Shown here: piece by piece, positions 13,601 to 20,306 of the stretch
How positions within the stretch are numbered: the first letter of the stretch is position 1
Layout: each line of letters begins with the position of its first letter
Assembly (NCBI GenBank): GCA_016297695.1
Contig: JAEDGC010000032.1
Coordinates: forward strand, 1-20,306
Direction of reading: 5' to 3'
DNA: 20,306 nucleotides
From: Bacilli bacterium
Lineage (GTDB): Bacteria; Bacillota_I; Bacilli_A; RF39; UBA660
The notes under the pieces: generated by a model
Database searches by the model: none
What the model was told of the DNA's origin: nothing
The model's input: the letters and a program-made list of their open reading frames with translations, nothing else
Made by a program: the position numbers and the translations under genes

Positions 13601-15328
13601 TCATTTTGAATAAGATTGATTTATTACAGAGTATTTATCAATTATTCCTTGAAAAAAAGTATCAATTTTTTGATAACTGCCAAGTAATAGTAATTTTCTA
13701 TTTTCTTCTATGTCATTACTATTATTATCATTTAAATATTGTAGCCAAAAAGGATATAAATCTATAAATTTTGATTTTTGTTCTACTGAAAGCGAATCGT
13801 TAGCATAAATAGCTGCAAAATAATTTGCATATGTTTCATCATTATTGTTTTGATTTTTAGCAAACTCGTAGTAATCGGTATACAGTTTATAAGTATATTG
13901 TGAAGAAACGGAATCACCAATAATATCACAATATGTAATATTATTTTTTTCGTAATTTAAAATTATTTTGTCGTAATTATTTACTTCAATATATATTTGA
14001 GGATTTTCGCTTGAAAAATAATCTATTAAGATATTATTTACACCATATTCATTTGTACCATAATTATCTTTTATTTCATCACTTAAATAATTATTTATAC
14101 TAATGTTTTTGGAATATATGTCATCAAATAAATCTGGATTATTATATAAGCACTTAAATTCTTTGGCATTTTCAAAATTTAAATTATTTGTTAAAGATAA
14201 AATGGTTATTTTTAATAAATCATTATCAATATTGCCATATTTTTTTTCATATACATAAGCCATATCATCGCAAATTTGATAAGTTAAATATGACATATCT
14301 AGTGAACTTTCATTTTCTTCTTTATGAATAAAAGAATTATATATATCCATACGGCTTACAATTGCTATTGCTTGATTTTTAGTACACCCTACTTCTAATA
14401 AATTATTTAAAAAACCATTTATGCAATTTGGTGAAAGCATTATTTTTTCCATGTTTTCTTTACCAAATATTGACTCATAAACTTTATATATATATATTTC
14501 TTTGTTATAAAACATATAAATATTTTCTGTATTTTCTTCATCTGCGGTAAGAATTGCAGTGTGAGCTTCCTCGTTCATTTTTCCTAATACTTCAATTTTT
14601 TCACAAGATCTTTTTGCATCAGCACTTAAATTTTTATATTCATCTTCGTCAATAAAAGTATTATTGTAAAAATAGATATCACCCCAATAGTATTTATTAA
14701 ATTTAAGAGCATGATATACTTCATGAATTAAAGTTTCTTCATCTGCATTTTGATACAATACAATCACTGGATCATTATTTTCATCTATTATAAATTTTCC
14801 TAAAATATTTTCTGGTTGAAAATCATATCTTATTATTTTTATATTTCTTAAAGTATTTAAAATTTCCTCTAAATTAATACTATTTTTATTTTCATTTATA
14901 TAATGAAATCTATTTATAAAAACTTTTTTATCTTCTTCAGATAAATTATTATTGCTATAGATTGCCATTACATATTTAGAAAACAATTCATTATCAAAAT
15001 CAGCATTTTCTTCGTTTTCTAGTAACATTTCATCTTTTGCATTTTTTATTACATTAGCATCATATTTTAAGGAATCTATTTCTTTATTTGAATATGTTCC
15101 AATAAATATTCCTAGAGCCATTGTTGCTTCAAAAATATAAAATCTTTTTTTAGATTTTTTAGATTTATCAGTTTTTATTGTATTTTTATCATATACCAAA
15201 TTCTTAACTTCTAAAATTAAGTCTTTTGAAACTGGGTTTAAAGTTTTAATAACTATATTTCCATTTATTTCATAAATATAAAAATCTATTTCTTTGTATC
15301 TAATTTTGGTAATAAAATTTTCTTTCAT
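13601..15328 (-). CDS. Putative membrane-anchored HExxH zinc metallopeptidase, unrecognised family
   Basis: A 575-residue protein of no family I recognise. Residues about 1-60 are cytosolic and end in a Lys-rich stretch, 62-79 form one membrane segment, and the large remainder is probably extracytoplasmic. L-I-H-E-V-Y-H-A-L (H202-E203...H206) is a zincin HExxH motif. N-E-E-A-H-T-A at 252-258, about 48 residues on, could supply the glutamate third ligand of a gluzincin. Residues about 113-160 and 497-545 look like copies of one helical unit (A-I-Y-x-N-x-x-L-S-x-E-x-K-x-x-F-I). An in-frame GTG at 15337 exists, but AAGTGAT four bases before the ATG at 15328 favours that start. It is cotranscribed with the SpoIIM-like gene. 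Protease activity is inferred from the motif only. Confidence 0.72.
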   Translation of the reverse strand: MKENFITKIRYKEIDFYIYEINGNIVIKTLNPVSKDLILEVKNLVYDKNTIKTDKSKKSKKRFYIFEATMALGIFIGTYSNKEIDSLKYDANVIKNAKDEMLLENEENADFDNELFSKYVMAIYSNNNLSEEDKKVFINRFHYINENKNSINLEEILNTLRNIKIIRYDFQPENILGKFIIDENNDPVIVLYQNADEETLIHEVYHALKFNKYYWGDIYFYNNTFIDEDEYKNLSADAKRSCEKIEVLGKMNEEAHTAILTADEENTENIYMFYNKEIYIYKVYESIFGKENMEKIMLSPNCINGFLNNLLEVGCTKNQAIAIVSRMDIYNSFIHKEENESSLDMSYLTYQICDDMAYVYEKKYGNIDNDLLKITILSLTNNLNFENAKEFKCLYNNPDLFDDIYSKNISINNYLSDEIKDNYGTNEYGVNNILIDYFSSENPQIYIEVNNYDKIILNYEKNNITYCDIIGDSVSSQYTYKLYTDYYEFAKNQNNNDETYANYFAAIYANDSLSVEQKSKFIDLYPFWLQYLNDNNSNDIEENRKLLLLGSYQKIDTFFQGIIDKYSVINQSYSK

Positions 15329-15356
15329 CATAATCACTTCTTCTAATGTTATTATA

Positions 15357-15908
15357 TCACTTTATCATGAAAGAAAAAATATTTATTATATATTTACCAA
15401 ATAATAGAAGAAATATATCATTTAAAATAATTACTATATAGATAATAATGGAATTTGCTATTGTTTTAGTAATGTCAATTTTTTCTTTTGTTAAATACTT
15501 TATAAAAAATTTTAATAACTTTATAAATTTAAAAATTAAGATTATAGTTAAAAAAATTAATAAAGCTTTATAAATTAAAGTGTAAATCACCGAATACATA
15601 ATGCCATTTATACCATATAACGAAATAAAATATGATGACATAAATCCAATAATTATACTTTCAAAAATCAAATAAATAAATAAAGTAATTATTCCTATTC
15701 CCAAAAAAGAAGTAACTAAAGCAAATGCAAAAAGTAAAATATGAAATATAATCACTTTATAATTAATATAGTTTAGATTATTAGAATTACTTAATAAATA
15801 ATTCATACTATTATTACTTATTTTATAAAAAATAAATATTCCAAATAAAACACTGATAATTATTCCAAAAATTACTATAATTTTTTTATATTTAATTAGT
15901 TTATTCAT
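15357..15908 (-). CDS. SpoIIM-like multi-pass membrane protein
   Basis: A 183-residue integral membrane protein with about five hydrophobic segments: one at residues 8-28, three between 52 and 125 with an F-A-L-V-T-S-F-L-G-I-G-I-I-T-L stretch, and one near the C terminus. The arrangement (a first helix, a short external loop, then a compact helix bundle with short Gly-rich loops) resembles stage II sporulation protein M (DUF95), which in spore formers helps cell-wall remodelling during engulfment. The match is by pattern only, and sporulation need not occur here. GAGGAGGA gives a strong ribosome binding site. It precedes the HExxH-protein gene by about 28 bases in one operon and diverges from the 33-residue gene. 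Confidence 0.6.
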   Translation of the reverse strand: MNKLIKYKKIIVIFGIIISVLFGIFIFYKISNNSMNYLLSNSNNLNYINYKVIIFHILLFAFALVTSFLGIGIITLFIYLIFESIIIGFMSSYFISLYGINGIMYSVIYTLIYKALLIFLTIILIFKFIKLLKFFIKYLTKEKIDITKTIANSIIIYIVIILNDIFLLLFGKYIINIFSFMIK

Positions 15909-15976
15909 GTAATCCTCCTCATTAAATAATATTTACTTTATTTGGTATTTATGATAAATTATTGTTGGTGATATAA

Positions 15977-16078
15977 ATGAATAAAAAAATAAGAAAAATA
16001 ATGGCTTGGTCATTATTAATACTAATGGTTGGCAGTATTGTTGCTTCATTAATTGGATATGTGCTTGCTGCAAAGTAA
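15977..16078 (+). CDS. 33-residue single-pass membrane peptide
   Basis: A short gene with ATG at 15977 and TAA at 16076-16078. TTGGTGA five bases upstream is a good ribosome binding site, and the terminator begins at its stop codon, so it is very likely expressed. The peptide has a short basic N terminus (K-K-I-R-K) and one helix of about 22 residues (A-W-S-L-L-I-L-M-V-G-S-I-V-A-S) with a lysine end, fitting a small inner-membrane protein. It recalls the short DUF4044-type proteins of Bacilli, but I hold that loosely. It is the only plus-strand gene between 10.6 kb and the end of the window, lying between the SpoIIM-like operon and the convergent liaF-like gene. Confidence 0.72.
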   Translation: MNKKIRKIMAWSLLILMVGSIVASLIGYVLAAK

Positions 16079-16102
16079 AAAAACTTCAAAATGAAGTTTT
16101 TT
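16078..16102. terminator. Bidirectional terminator between the 33-residue gene and the liaF-like gene
   Basis: A perfect 10-bp stem (16078-16087 with 16093-16102) with a five-base loop and T or A runs on either side. The stops of both convergent genes touch the stem. It ends the lemA-DUF2207-liaF-like operon. Confidence 0.82.
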
Positions 16103-16740
16103 ATTTTATTCTAATATCTCCAAATACACTAACTGATTCAATATATATAGTATATGGACAATTTGTTTCATTTTTCTTTGGATAACTAGAGCCAAAGATA
16201 TTTATACCATTAATTTTAACATTTACATTTTCTGGAACGGTTAAATATACTGATCCAAAAACATTTATAGAATCAATTCTTATATCATTTTTAATTGTTG
16301 CTTTAGTTAAATCTAATTTAACTGTTCCAAATATTGAAACAATATCACAGCCTTGAAAATCAGGATCATTATTTGAAGAATTTGATTCACCAAAAATACC
16401 AATGTAATTATCGGAATTTTTACTAGTTCTTTTAGGACTTTTACCTAATATAATTTTTAACCCTAATTCAATTATTAAAATACAAATAAATATTATTATT
16501 GGTGATTCAATTATTTTTTGACTTTTTAATAGTAATAATAAACCTAGTAATAAAAAGTTAAAGCTTGTAATTTTATGATCATTTACTATAACATCTGCTA
16601 AAGATGGAATAATAATAAATAATGTCCACCATCCATCAAAAAATATTTCAAAATCTATAAAATTTAACGTTTTTAACAATAGAACTAAACCTAGAAGAAT
16701 AATAAATATTCCCCATATAATTTGATAATTTTTTATTCAT
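16101..16740 (-). CDS. LiaF-like envelope stress membrane protein, frameshifted near its start
   Basis: A membrane protein with N-terminal hydrophobic segments (LiaI/LiaF-like, DUF5668-type) and a C-terminal repetitive beta domain. The beta domain carries I-F-G-E-S, S-I-F-G-T, N-V-F-G-S, N-I-F-G-S and S-V-F-G-D repeats typical of the LiaF/cell-wall-active-antibiotic-response domain. LiaF proteins restrain a sensor kinase of the cell-envelope stress response; no kinase is seen here. The long frame begins only at a TTG at 16679 with no ribosome binding site. The ATG at 16738-16740 has AAAGGA well placed, but an A6 run (16729-16734) throws it out of frame. With five A, the protein reads M-N-K-N-Y-Q-I-I-W-G-I-F-I-I-L-L-G-L, an excellent LiaF N terminus. 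This is either a sequence error or a real slippage site. It is last in the operon. Confidence 0.75.
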
Positions 16741-16757
16741 TTTAAAATCCTTTCGTA

Positions 16758-18611
16758 TTAAAATCCGTGGCCACCGCCACCGCCACCACCGAATCCGCCG
16801 CCAGATGAAAATCCACCGCCAAATCCAGAACCACTACTATATGAAGATGAGGCAACACTAGCAGCAGTTGCTTGAGCATTTGATATAGATGTAGTAATAG
16901 CATTATTAATACAATGTGCTAAATTGCAATGATAGAAATATGGTGTATATGTATCAACATATGTACCATTTTCTTGCATTTCTTTTATTTTAACATTCAT
17001 AACTTTTGCTACTTTATCAGATATTCCAAAAACTGTAGCATAAACCATATATTTTTCCCATAAAGAAATTTCTGGTAGATCTTTATTTTCAAAATCACCA
17101 AAGTCTTCTAAGAATTTTTTAAAAGCATTCCATCTAACGTATTGTTCATTACCATAGACAGTTCTTTTATAAAAAGCTATGCAATAAATTAAAATGATAA
17201 TAGCTAAAAAAATATTTATAAATGGAAAAATTGTTCCAATATTTAAAATCATTGATAAAAAATTGATAACTCCTGTAATTAGAATCATCATTACTGAATA
17301 TGCAATTACTTTTCCATGAGTTTCAAAAATATTTAATTTTTTACCATCTAAAATAACATTTTTCTTCCATACAGTATATGAATTATTAAAACTTTCATAA
17401 GTTTTTGTAGATTTAGCATAATCTTTAAGCATTTTAGTAGTAAATTCTTGGCCATTGCCAACTTTGTCAAATAAGAAATTAATTAATATTATTTCTGTAT
17501 CAGTAAGATTTTCTTTGTTTAATAAAGTAAATTTATATTCTTCTTTTTTTTCATTTTCTAATTTTTCACTCTTAATATTTTTCTTATAAATCATATTCAT
17601 AATTGAGGCACTCATAGCATTAGGAGTTACATTTTTATTCATAATATAATCAACTATCTCAACATTATAATCATCTATAATTTCACGATTATAATCATTT
17701 GTAAAATCACTTTTATATTCTTTGTCATATTTTAGATATATTAATATAATACTTATTATTTGCCATAAAAATATAATCCCAGAAATTATAAGTGTGATGA
17801 AATAAAGTACTTTATTAATTTTTCTTTTTCTATTTGCTTCGTTTGCTCTTTTAGTTTCTACTTCTATAATTTTATCTAAAGCATCAGTATTAGTATGATC
17901 TAAAGTAGATTCTTCATTAATTAATGATTTGTCAAATGTAGTTCTAATATCTACTGGTGAATTAGGAAAAATTCTATTAGCTGTTGCTTCAATATAAGAA
18001 TTATCATATTTATAAATTTCACCCGTCAAATCACCATGCGCCCATATTCTAAAATATTCTGAATTATCTTCATTTGGTAAATAAACTCTTATATTAAGGT
18101 TATTAATTTCATCTGTATAGTCTTGTCCAATAAATGTCCAATATAATTCAGCAACATCATTGTGAATAACAACTGCATCATCGATAGTATAGCTTAATAA
18201 AAAAGCTGTTTTCTTATCATCTGTACGATAATACATTCTATAAGTAGTAGAATCTAAACTTTCTTTAACATCTACTTTAATTTCGTTAAAATCTTCATCA
18301 AAAGTATCAAAACTTACTTTATTAACATTTTTTGCTTGTACTTTATAATTTGATATTCCATTTGCGTTGTATATGGCATCATGTTCGAAATTAATACCAT
18401 CATAACTTTTAAGTGCTAAATTTTTAAAAGCAACTTCTCTTTCATAACCGTTAAAAGTGCCATCTAAAACAATTAATTCATTTACTTCTAAATCACCATT
18501 ATTTAAAATGTTAGCTTTTATATAATAATCAGTAATATCATATTCAATATCCTCAGCATTTATTGCTATTGGAAATAATAAAAGTACAATAAATAATAAA
18601 AACTTCTTCAT
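16758..18611 (-). CDS. DUF2207 membrane protein with glycine-rich tail
   Basis: A 617-residue predicted membrane protein. A signal peptide (residues 1-19, cut after I-N-A) is followed by an extracytoplasmic beta-rich DUF2207 domain to about residue 265, one membrane helix (about 268-292), a cytosolic stretch, two adjacent helices (about 427-473), and a C-terminal region ending in a Ser/Gly-rich tail (590-617) whose last residues are mostly glycine. That tail is coded by the only strongly GC-rich segment nearby (16761-16830). DUF2207 proteins of this layout are commonly encoded with LemA, as here; their biochemical role is not established. AAAGGAA lies before the ATG, and the gene sits 44 bases after lemA and 17 before the liaF-like start. 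Confidence 0.85.
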   Translation of the reverse strand: MKKFLLFIVLLLFPIAINAEDIEYDITDYYIKANILNNGDLEVNELIVLDGTFNGYEREVAFKNLALKSYDGINFEHDAIYNANGISNYKVQAKNVNKVSFDTFDEDFNEIKVDVKESLDSTTYRMYYRTDDKKTAFLLSYTIDDAVVIHNDVAELYWTFIGQDYTDEINNLNIRVYLPNEDNSEYFRIWAHGDLTGEIYKYDNSYIEATANRIFPNSPVDIRTTFDKSLINEESTLDHTNTDALDKIIEVETKRANEANRKRKINKVLYFITLIISGIIFLWQIISIILIYLKYDKEYKSDFTNDYNREIIDDYNVEIVDYIMNKNVTPNAMSASIMNMIYKKNIKSEKLENEKKEEYKFTLLNKENLTDTEIILINFLFDKVGNGQEFTTKMLKDYAKSTKTYESFNNSYTVWKKNVILDGKKLNIFETHGKVIAYSVMMILITGVINFLSMILNIGTIFPFINIFLAIIILIYCIAFYKRTVYGNEQYVRWNAFKKFLEDFGDFENKDLPEISLWEKYMVYATVFGISDKVAKVMNVKIKEMQENGTYVDTYTPYFYHCNLAHCINNAITTSISNAQATAASVASSSYSSGSGFGGGFSSGGGFGGGGGGGHGF

Positions 18612-18634
18612 TTTAATTCCTTTCTAATAATAAA

Positions 18635-18659
18635 TTAAGCTTACTTTTAGTAAGCTTAA
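18635..18659 (-). other. Intercistronic hairpin between lemA and the DUF2207 gene
   Basis: A perfect 10-bp stem (18635-18644 with 18650-18659) with a five-base loop, overlapping the lemA stop. No T tract follows on the minus strand, so partial attenuation or protection of the lemA message is more likely than full termination. Confidence 0.6.
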
Positions 18660-19204
18660 AATTTAACTGAAACATTTTCACGTTCGTTAGTATTAGCTTC
18701 GAAAAATGCTTCTTTTTCAAAATGGAATAAAGAAGCTACTATATTACTAGGAACAACAGCTATTTTATTATTGTATTTTAATACAGTATCATTATAAAAT
18801 TGTCTAGCACTAGCAATCTTATTTTCAGTTTCTTGTAATTCATTTTGTAATTGAATAAAATTAGTATTAGCTTTTAAATCTGGATAACTTTCAGTTAAAG
18901 CAAATAATTTAGAAATTGCTTGAGTTAATTCACCATCTGCAGCCATTTGACCTTCTGGTGTAGTTGCAGAAACATAAGTATTTCTAGCTTTTATAACATT
19001 TTCTAAAGTTTCACTTTCGTGTTTTGTATACCCTTTTACTGTTTCTACTAAGTTAGGAATCAAATCAAATCTTCTCTTTAATTGAACATCTATTTGTGCC
19101 CATTGATCTTTAACCCTATTTCTTAAAACTACTAATGAATTATATGTACTAACAAGCCACAATATAATAACAGCAACGATTGCTATCACAATAATCCAAA
19201 CCAT
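18656..19204 (-). CDS. lemA: LemA family protein
   Basis: A 182-residue protein anchored by one N-terminal membrane helix (residues 1-19, with no cleavage site). An all-helical LemA domain follows, marked by Y-N-S-L-V-V-L-R-N-R-V, W-A-Q-I-D-V-Q-L-K-R-R-F-D-L-I-P-N-L-V-E-T-V, the H-E-S-E-T-L-E block and a C-terminal F-x-A-x-x-x-E-R-x-x-V-x-F end. Length is typical. LemA proteins are widespread and of unsettled function, often paired with membrane or TPM-domain partners. An AAGGAGGA ribosome binding site and a good promoter (19227-19255) precede it. It leads the operon lemA-DUF2207-liaF-like, which points to envelope maintenance. Confidence 0.93.
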   Translation of the reverse strand: MVWIIVIAIVAVIILWLVSTYNSLVVLRNRVKDQWAQIDVQLKRRFDLIPNLVETVKGYTKHESETLENVIKARNTYVSATTPEGQMAADGELTQAISKLFALTESYPDLKANTNFIQLQNELQETENKIASARQFYNDTVLKYNNKIAVVPSNIVASLFHFEKEAFFEANTNERENVSVKF

Positions 19205-19226
19205 AACATATCCTCCTTATAAAATT

Positions 19227-19255
19227 ATAATAGCATAATATCATTAATTTTACAA
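19227..19255 (-). promoter_or_regulatory. Promoter of the lemA operon
   Basis: On the minus strand TTGTAA (19250-19255), a 17-base spacer and TATTAT (19227-19232) preceded by TGC (extended -10). It lies just upstream of the AAGGAGGA that precedes lemA. Confidence 0.55.
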
Positions 19256-19313
19256 TAATCTAGTTATATTAAAAATTAATGATTATATATTGTGTAACGT
19301 ATCTAATAATAAT

Positions 19314-20246
19314 TCAATTCAATACATATGGGCTTGCACTACTACCATCTCCATTTGATGCTTTGACGCCTGACTTTAATGTCACTATCGGACGAATTGC
19401 TAAACTACTACTGGTTATGGGAAAACTTCCATTTTCGTAATAAAACATATTGTAGCTGTTCAAATCACCAATGTAGAAAACACAACGACCATTGAAGTCC
19501 CATTTAGTAGAGTAATAGTAATAGCGACGCGAAGCAATCCAGTAGGTTGTAGCAGTTGTAGTCCCTACTTTATAAGCCACTCTAGTACCTAATGCTGTTT
19601 TTACTATATTATAATCTGTTTCATAGCCCATATCTCCTAATCCTCTTGCTTCAGTTTCACTTGTTACATTACTACTTGATGTATATGAATTTTGCGGTGC
19701 AGTTGTTGAAGTTAAGGCACTTGTATCTGTTATGTATTCTGTTTGAGTACCATCATATCCCATATGCCTTGAACTTATTGTATAAATTGTCTCATATTGT
19801 TTAGCGATATAATTTAATGTTCCTATATAATTTTGATATCCTGTTTGTCCTCTAAAATAAATGTCTGTGCTTGATACATATTCTGACACCATATCTACAG
19901 TAGCATCATCATTAATTTTTATTACTCGCCATAAATTTAATTCGCTAGGATTTATTGTTTGATCTACAGTATATCCAGTTAATGTTTTTGGAATATTAAA
20001 TGTTGTTTTTTCTGGAGTCATTTGCACATAATCTCCTATTTTAAATTCTGTTGTTTTAGCTAATTCATATAATTCATCTATTGCACCATTTACGGTATTG
20101 TATGATCCACCACTATTTGTATTATCATAATATACACTACTACTTGATAATTGTGTTGCAGCATATGTACTTATTAAAATTGCTATTATTACTCCAAATA
20201 TAAATCCTAATATATTATTTTTTATCATTTTAATTATTTTTTTCAA
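19314..20246 (-). CDS. Exported surface-type protein, unrecognised family
   Basis: About 310 residues. A Lys-rich start and a hydrophobic helix (about residues 11-32, N-I-L-G-F-I-F-G-V-I-I-A-I-L-I-S-T-Y-A-A) act as signal anchor or signal peptide. The rest is Ser/Thr/Tyr/Asn-rich and almost cysteine-free: I-G-D-Y-V-Q-M-T-P, L-W-R-V-I-K-I-N, Y-W-I-A-S-R-R-Y, G-R-C-V-F-Y-I-G, then R-P-I-V-T-L-K-S-G-V and G-D-G-S-S-A-S-P-Y-V-L. The compact C-terminal domain ending in R-P-I-V-T-L resembles repeated surface-protein modules of low-GC gut bacteria, but I cannot name the family. A GTG at 20255 leaves no room for a ribosome binding site; GGGAG lies eight bases before a TTG at 20246, which I take as the start. 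A poly-G tract lies in the upstream region. Confidence 0.65.
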   Translation of the reverse strand: MKKIIKMIKNNILGFIFGVIIAILISTYAATQLSSSSVYYDNTNSGGSYNTVNGAIDELYELAKTTEFKIGDYVQMTPEKTTFNIPKTLTGYTVDQTINPSELNLWRVIKINDDATVDMVSEYVSSTDIYFRGQTGYQNYIGTLNYIAKQYETIYTISSRHMGYDGTQTEYITDTSALTSTTAPQNSYTSSSNVTSETEARGLGDMGYETDYNIVKTALGTRVAYKVGTTTATTYWIASRRYYYYSTKWDFNGRCVFYIGDLNSYNMFYYENGSFPITSSSLAIRPIVTLKSGVKASNGDGSSASPYVLN

Positions 20247-20281
20247 ATGATTCACTCCCTACTAGTATATTCTATATTACC

Positions 20282-20306
20282 AGTATACCCCCCCCCCGAA
20301 GGCTTT
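20282..20306 (-). promoter_or_regulatory. Candidate promoter with a G10 tract upstream of the surface-protein gene
   Basis: On the minus strand a TATACT -10 candidate (20282-20287) is immediately preceded by ten G (20288-20297). With a normal 17-base spacer the -35 would fall at the very edge of the window and the G run would fill most of the spacer. An alternative extended -10 (TAATAT, 20274-20279) also has the run in its spacer. A G10 run is exceptional in this AT-rich DNA. Confidence 0.45.

Noticed and set aside
16761..16830. GC-rich repeat-like block
   Set aside because: It encodes the glycine-rich tail of the DUF2207 protein; GGN codons explain the composition.

Overview
The window reads as a chromosomal segment of an uncultured, very AT-rich low-GC Gram-positive bacterium (Bacillota, Bacilli-like; gut RF39 or Erysipelotrichales relatives fit best). 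The grounds are strong AGGAGG/GGTGAT ribosome binding sites, consensus -35/extended -10 promoters, a Bacillus-type 6S RNA beside tcdA and rarA, and LiaF-, SpoIIM- and LemA/DUF2207-type proteins. TGA serves as a stop codon (for example in the SpoIIM-like gene), so this is not a code-4 mycoplasma.

Layout. At 1-5.3 kb there is an unusual DNA-binding protein joining a sigma-4-like HTH to an RNA polymerase alpha-CTD-like domain. It is followed by 6S RNA, tcdA, a convergent rarA-gpsA pair, a divergent xerD, and a 47-residue low-complexity protein. At 5.4-6.8 kb lies pyruvate kinase, disrupted by a frameshift with about four codons missing. At 6.8-7.9 kb a compact type III toxin-antitoxin module (antitoxin RNA repeats plus a ToxN/CptN-like endoribonuclease) lies between the pyk 3' end and a second, decayed copy of the same 3' end with its terminator. 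At 7.9-10.1 kb a ZIP metal transporter, a class I glutamine amidotransferase and a methyltransferase form an operon. At 10.06-10.59 kb is a structured, gene-free intergenic stretch.

From 10.6 kb everything but one small gene runs on the minus strand. In order of coordinate these are a radical SAM/SPASM protein, an HTH regulator with a likely autoregulatory operator, mnmA, a membrane-anchored HExxH protein cotranscribed with a SpoIIM-like membrane protein, a 33-residue membrane peptide (plus strand), a lemA-DUF2207-liaF-like envelope operon, and an exported surface-type protein. The last has a run of ten G immediately upstream, at the window edge.

The most notable items are: (i) the type III toxin-antitoxin locus, whose two 50-bp repeats differ in their core only by three compensatory base pairs; (ii) its bracketing by a duplicated pyk 3' end; (iii) the sigma-4/alpha-CTD chimera; (iv) the poly-G tract in a candidate promoter of a surface protein; and (v) frameshifts at A6 runs in pyk and the liaF-like gene. 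Stop codons repeatedly lie inside terminator stems, a sign of compact gene ends. All functions are read from sequence alone; no database search was run.
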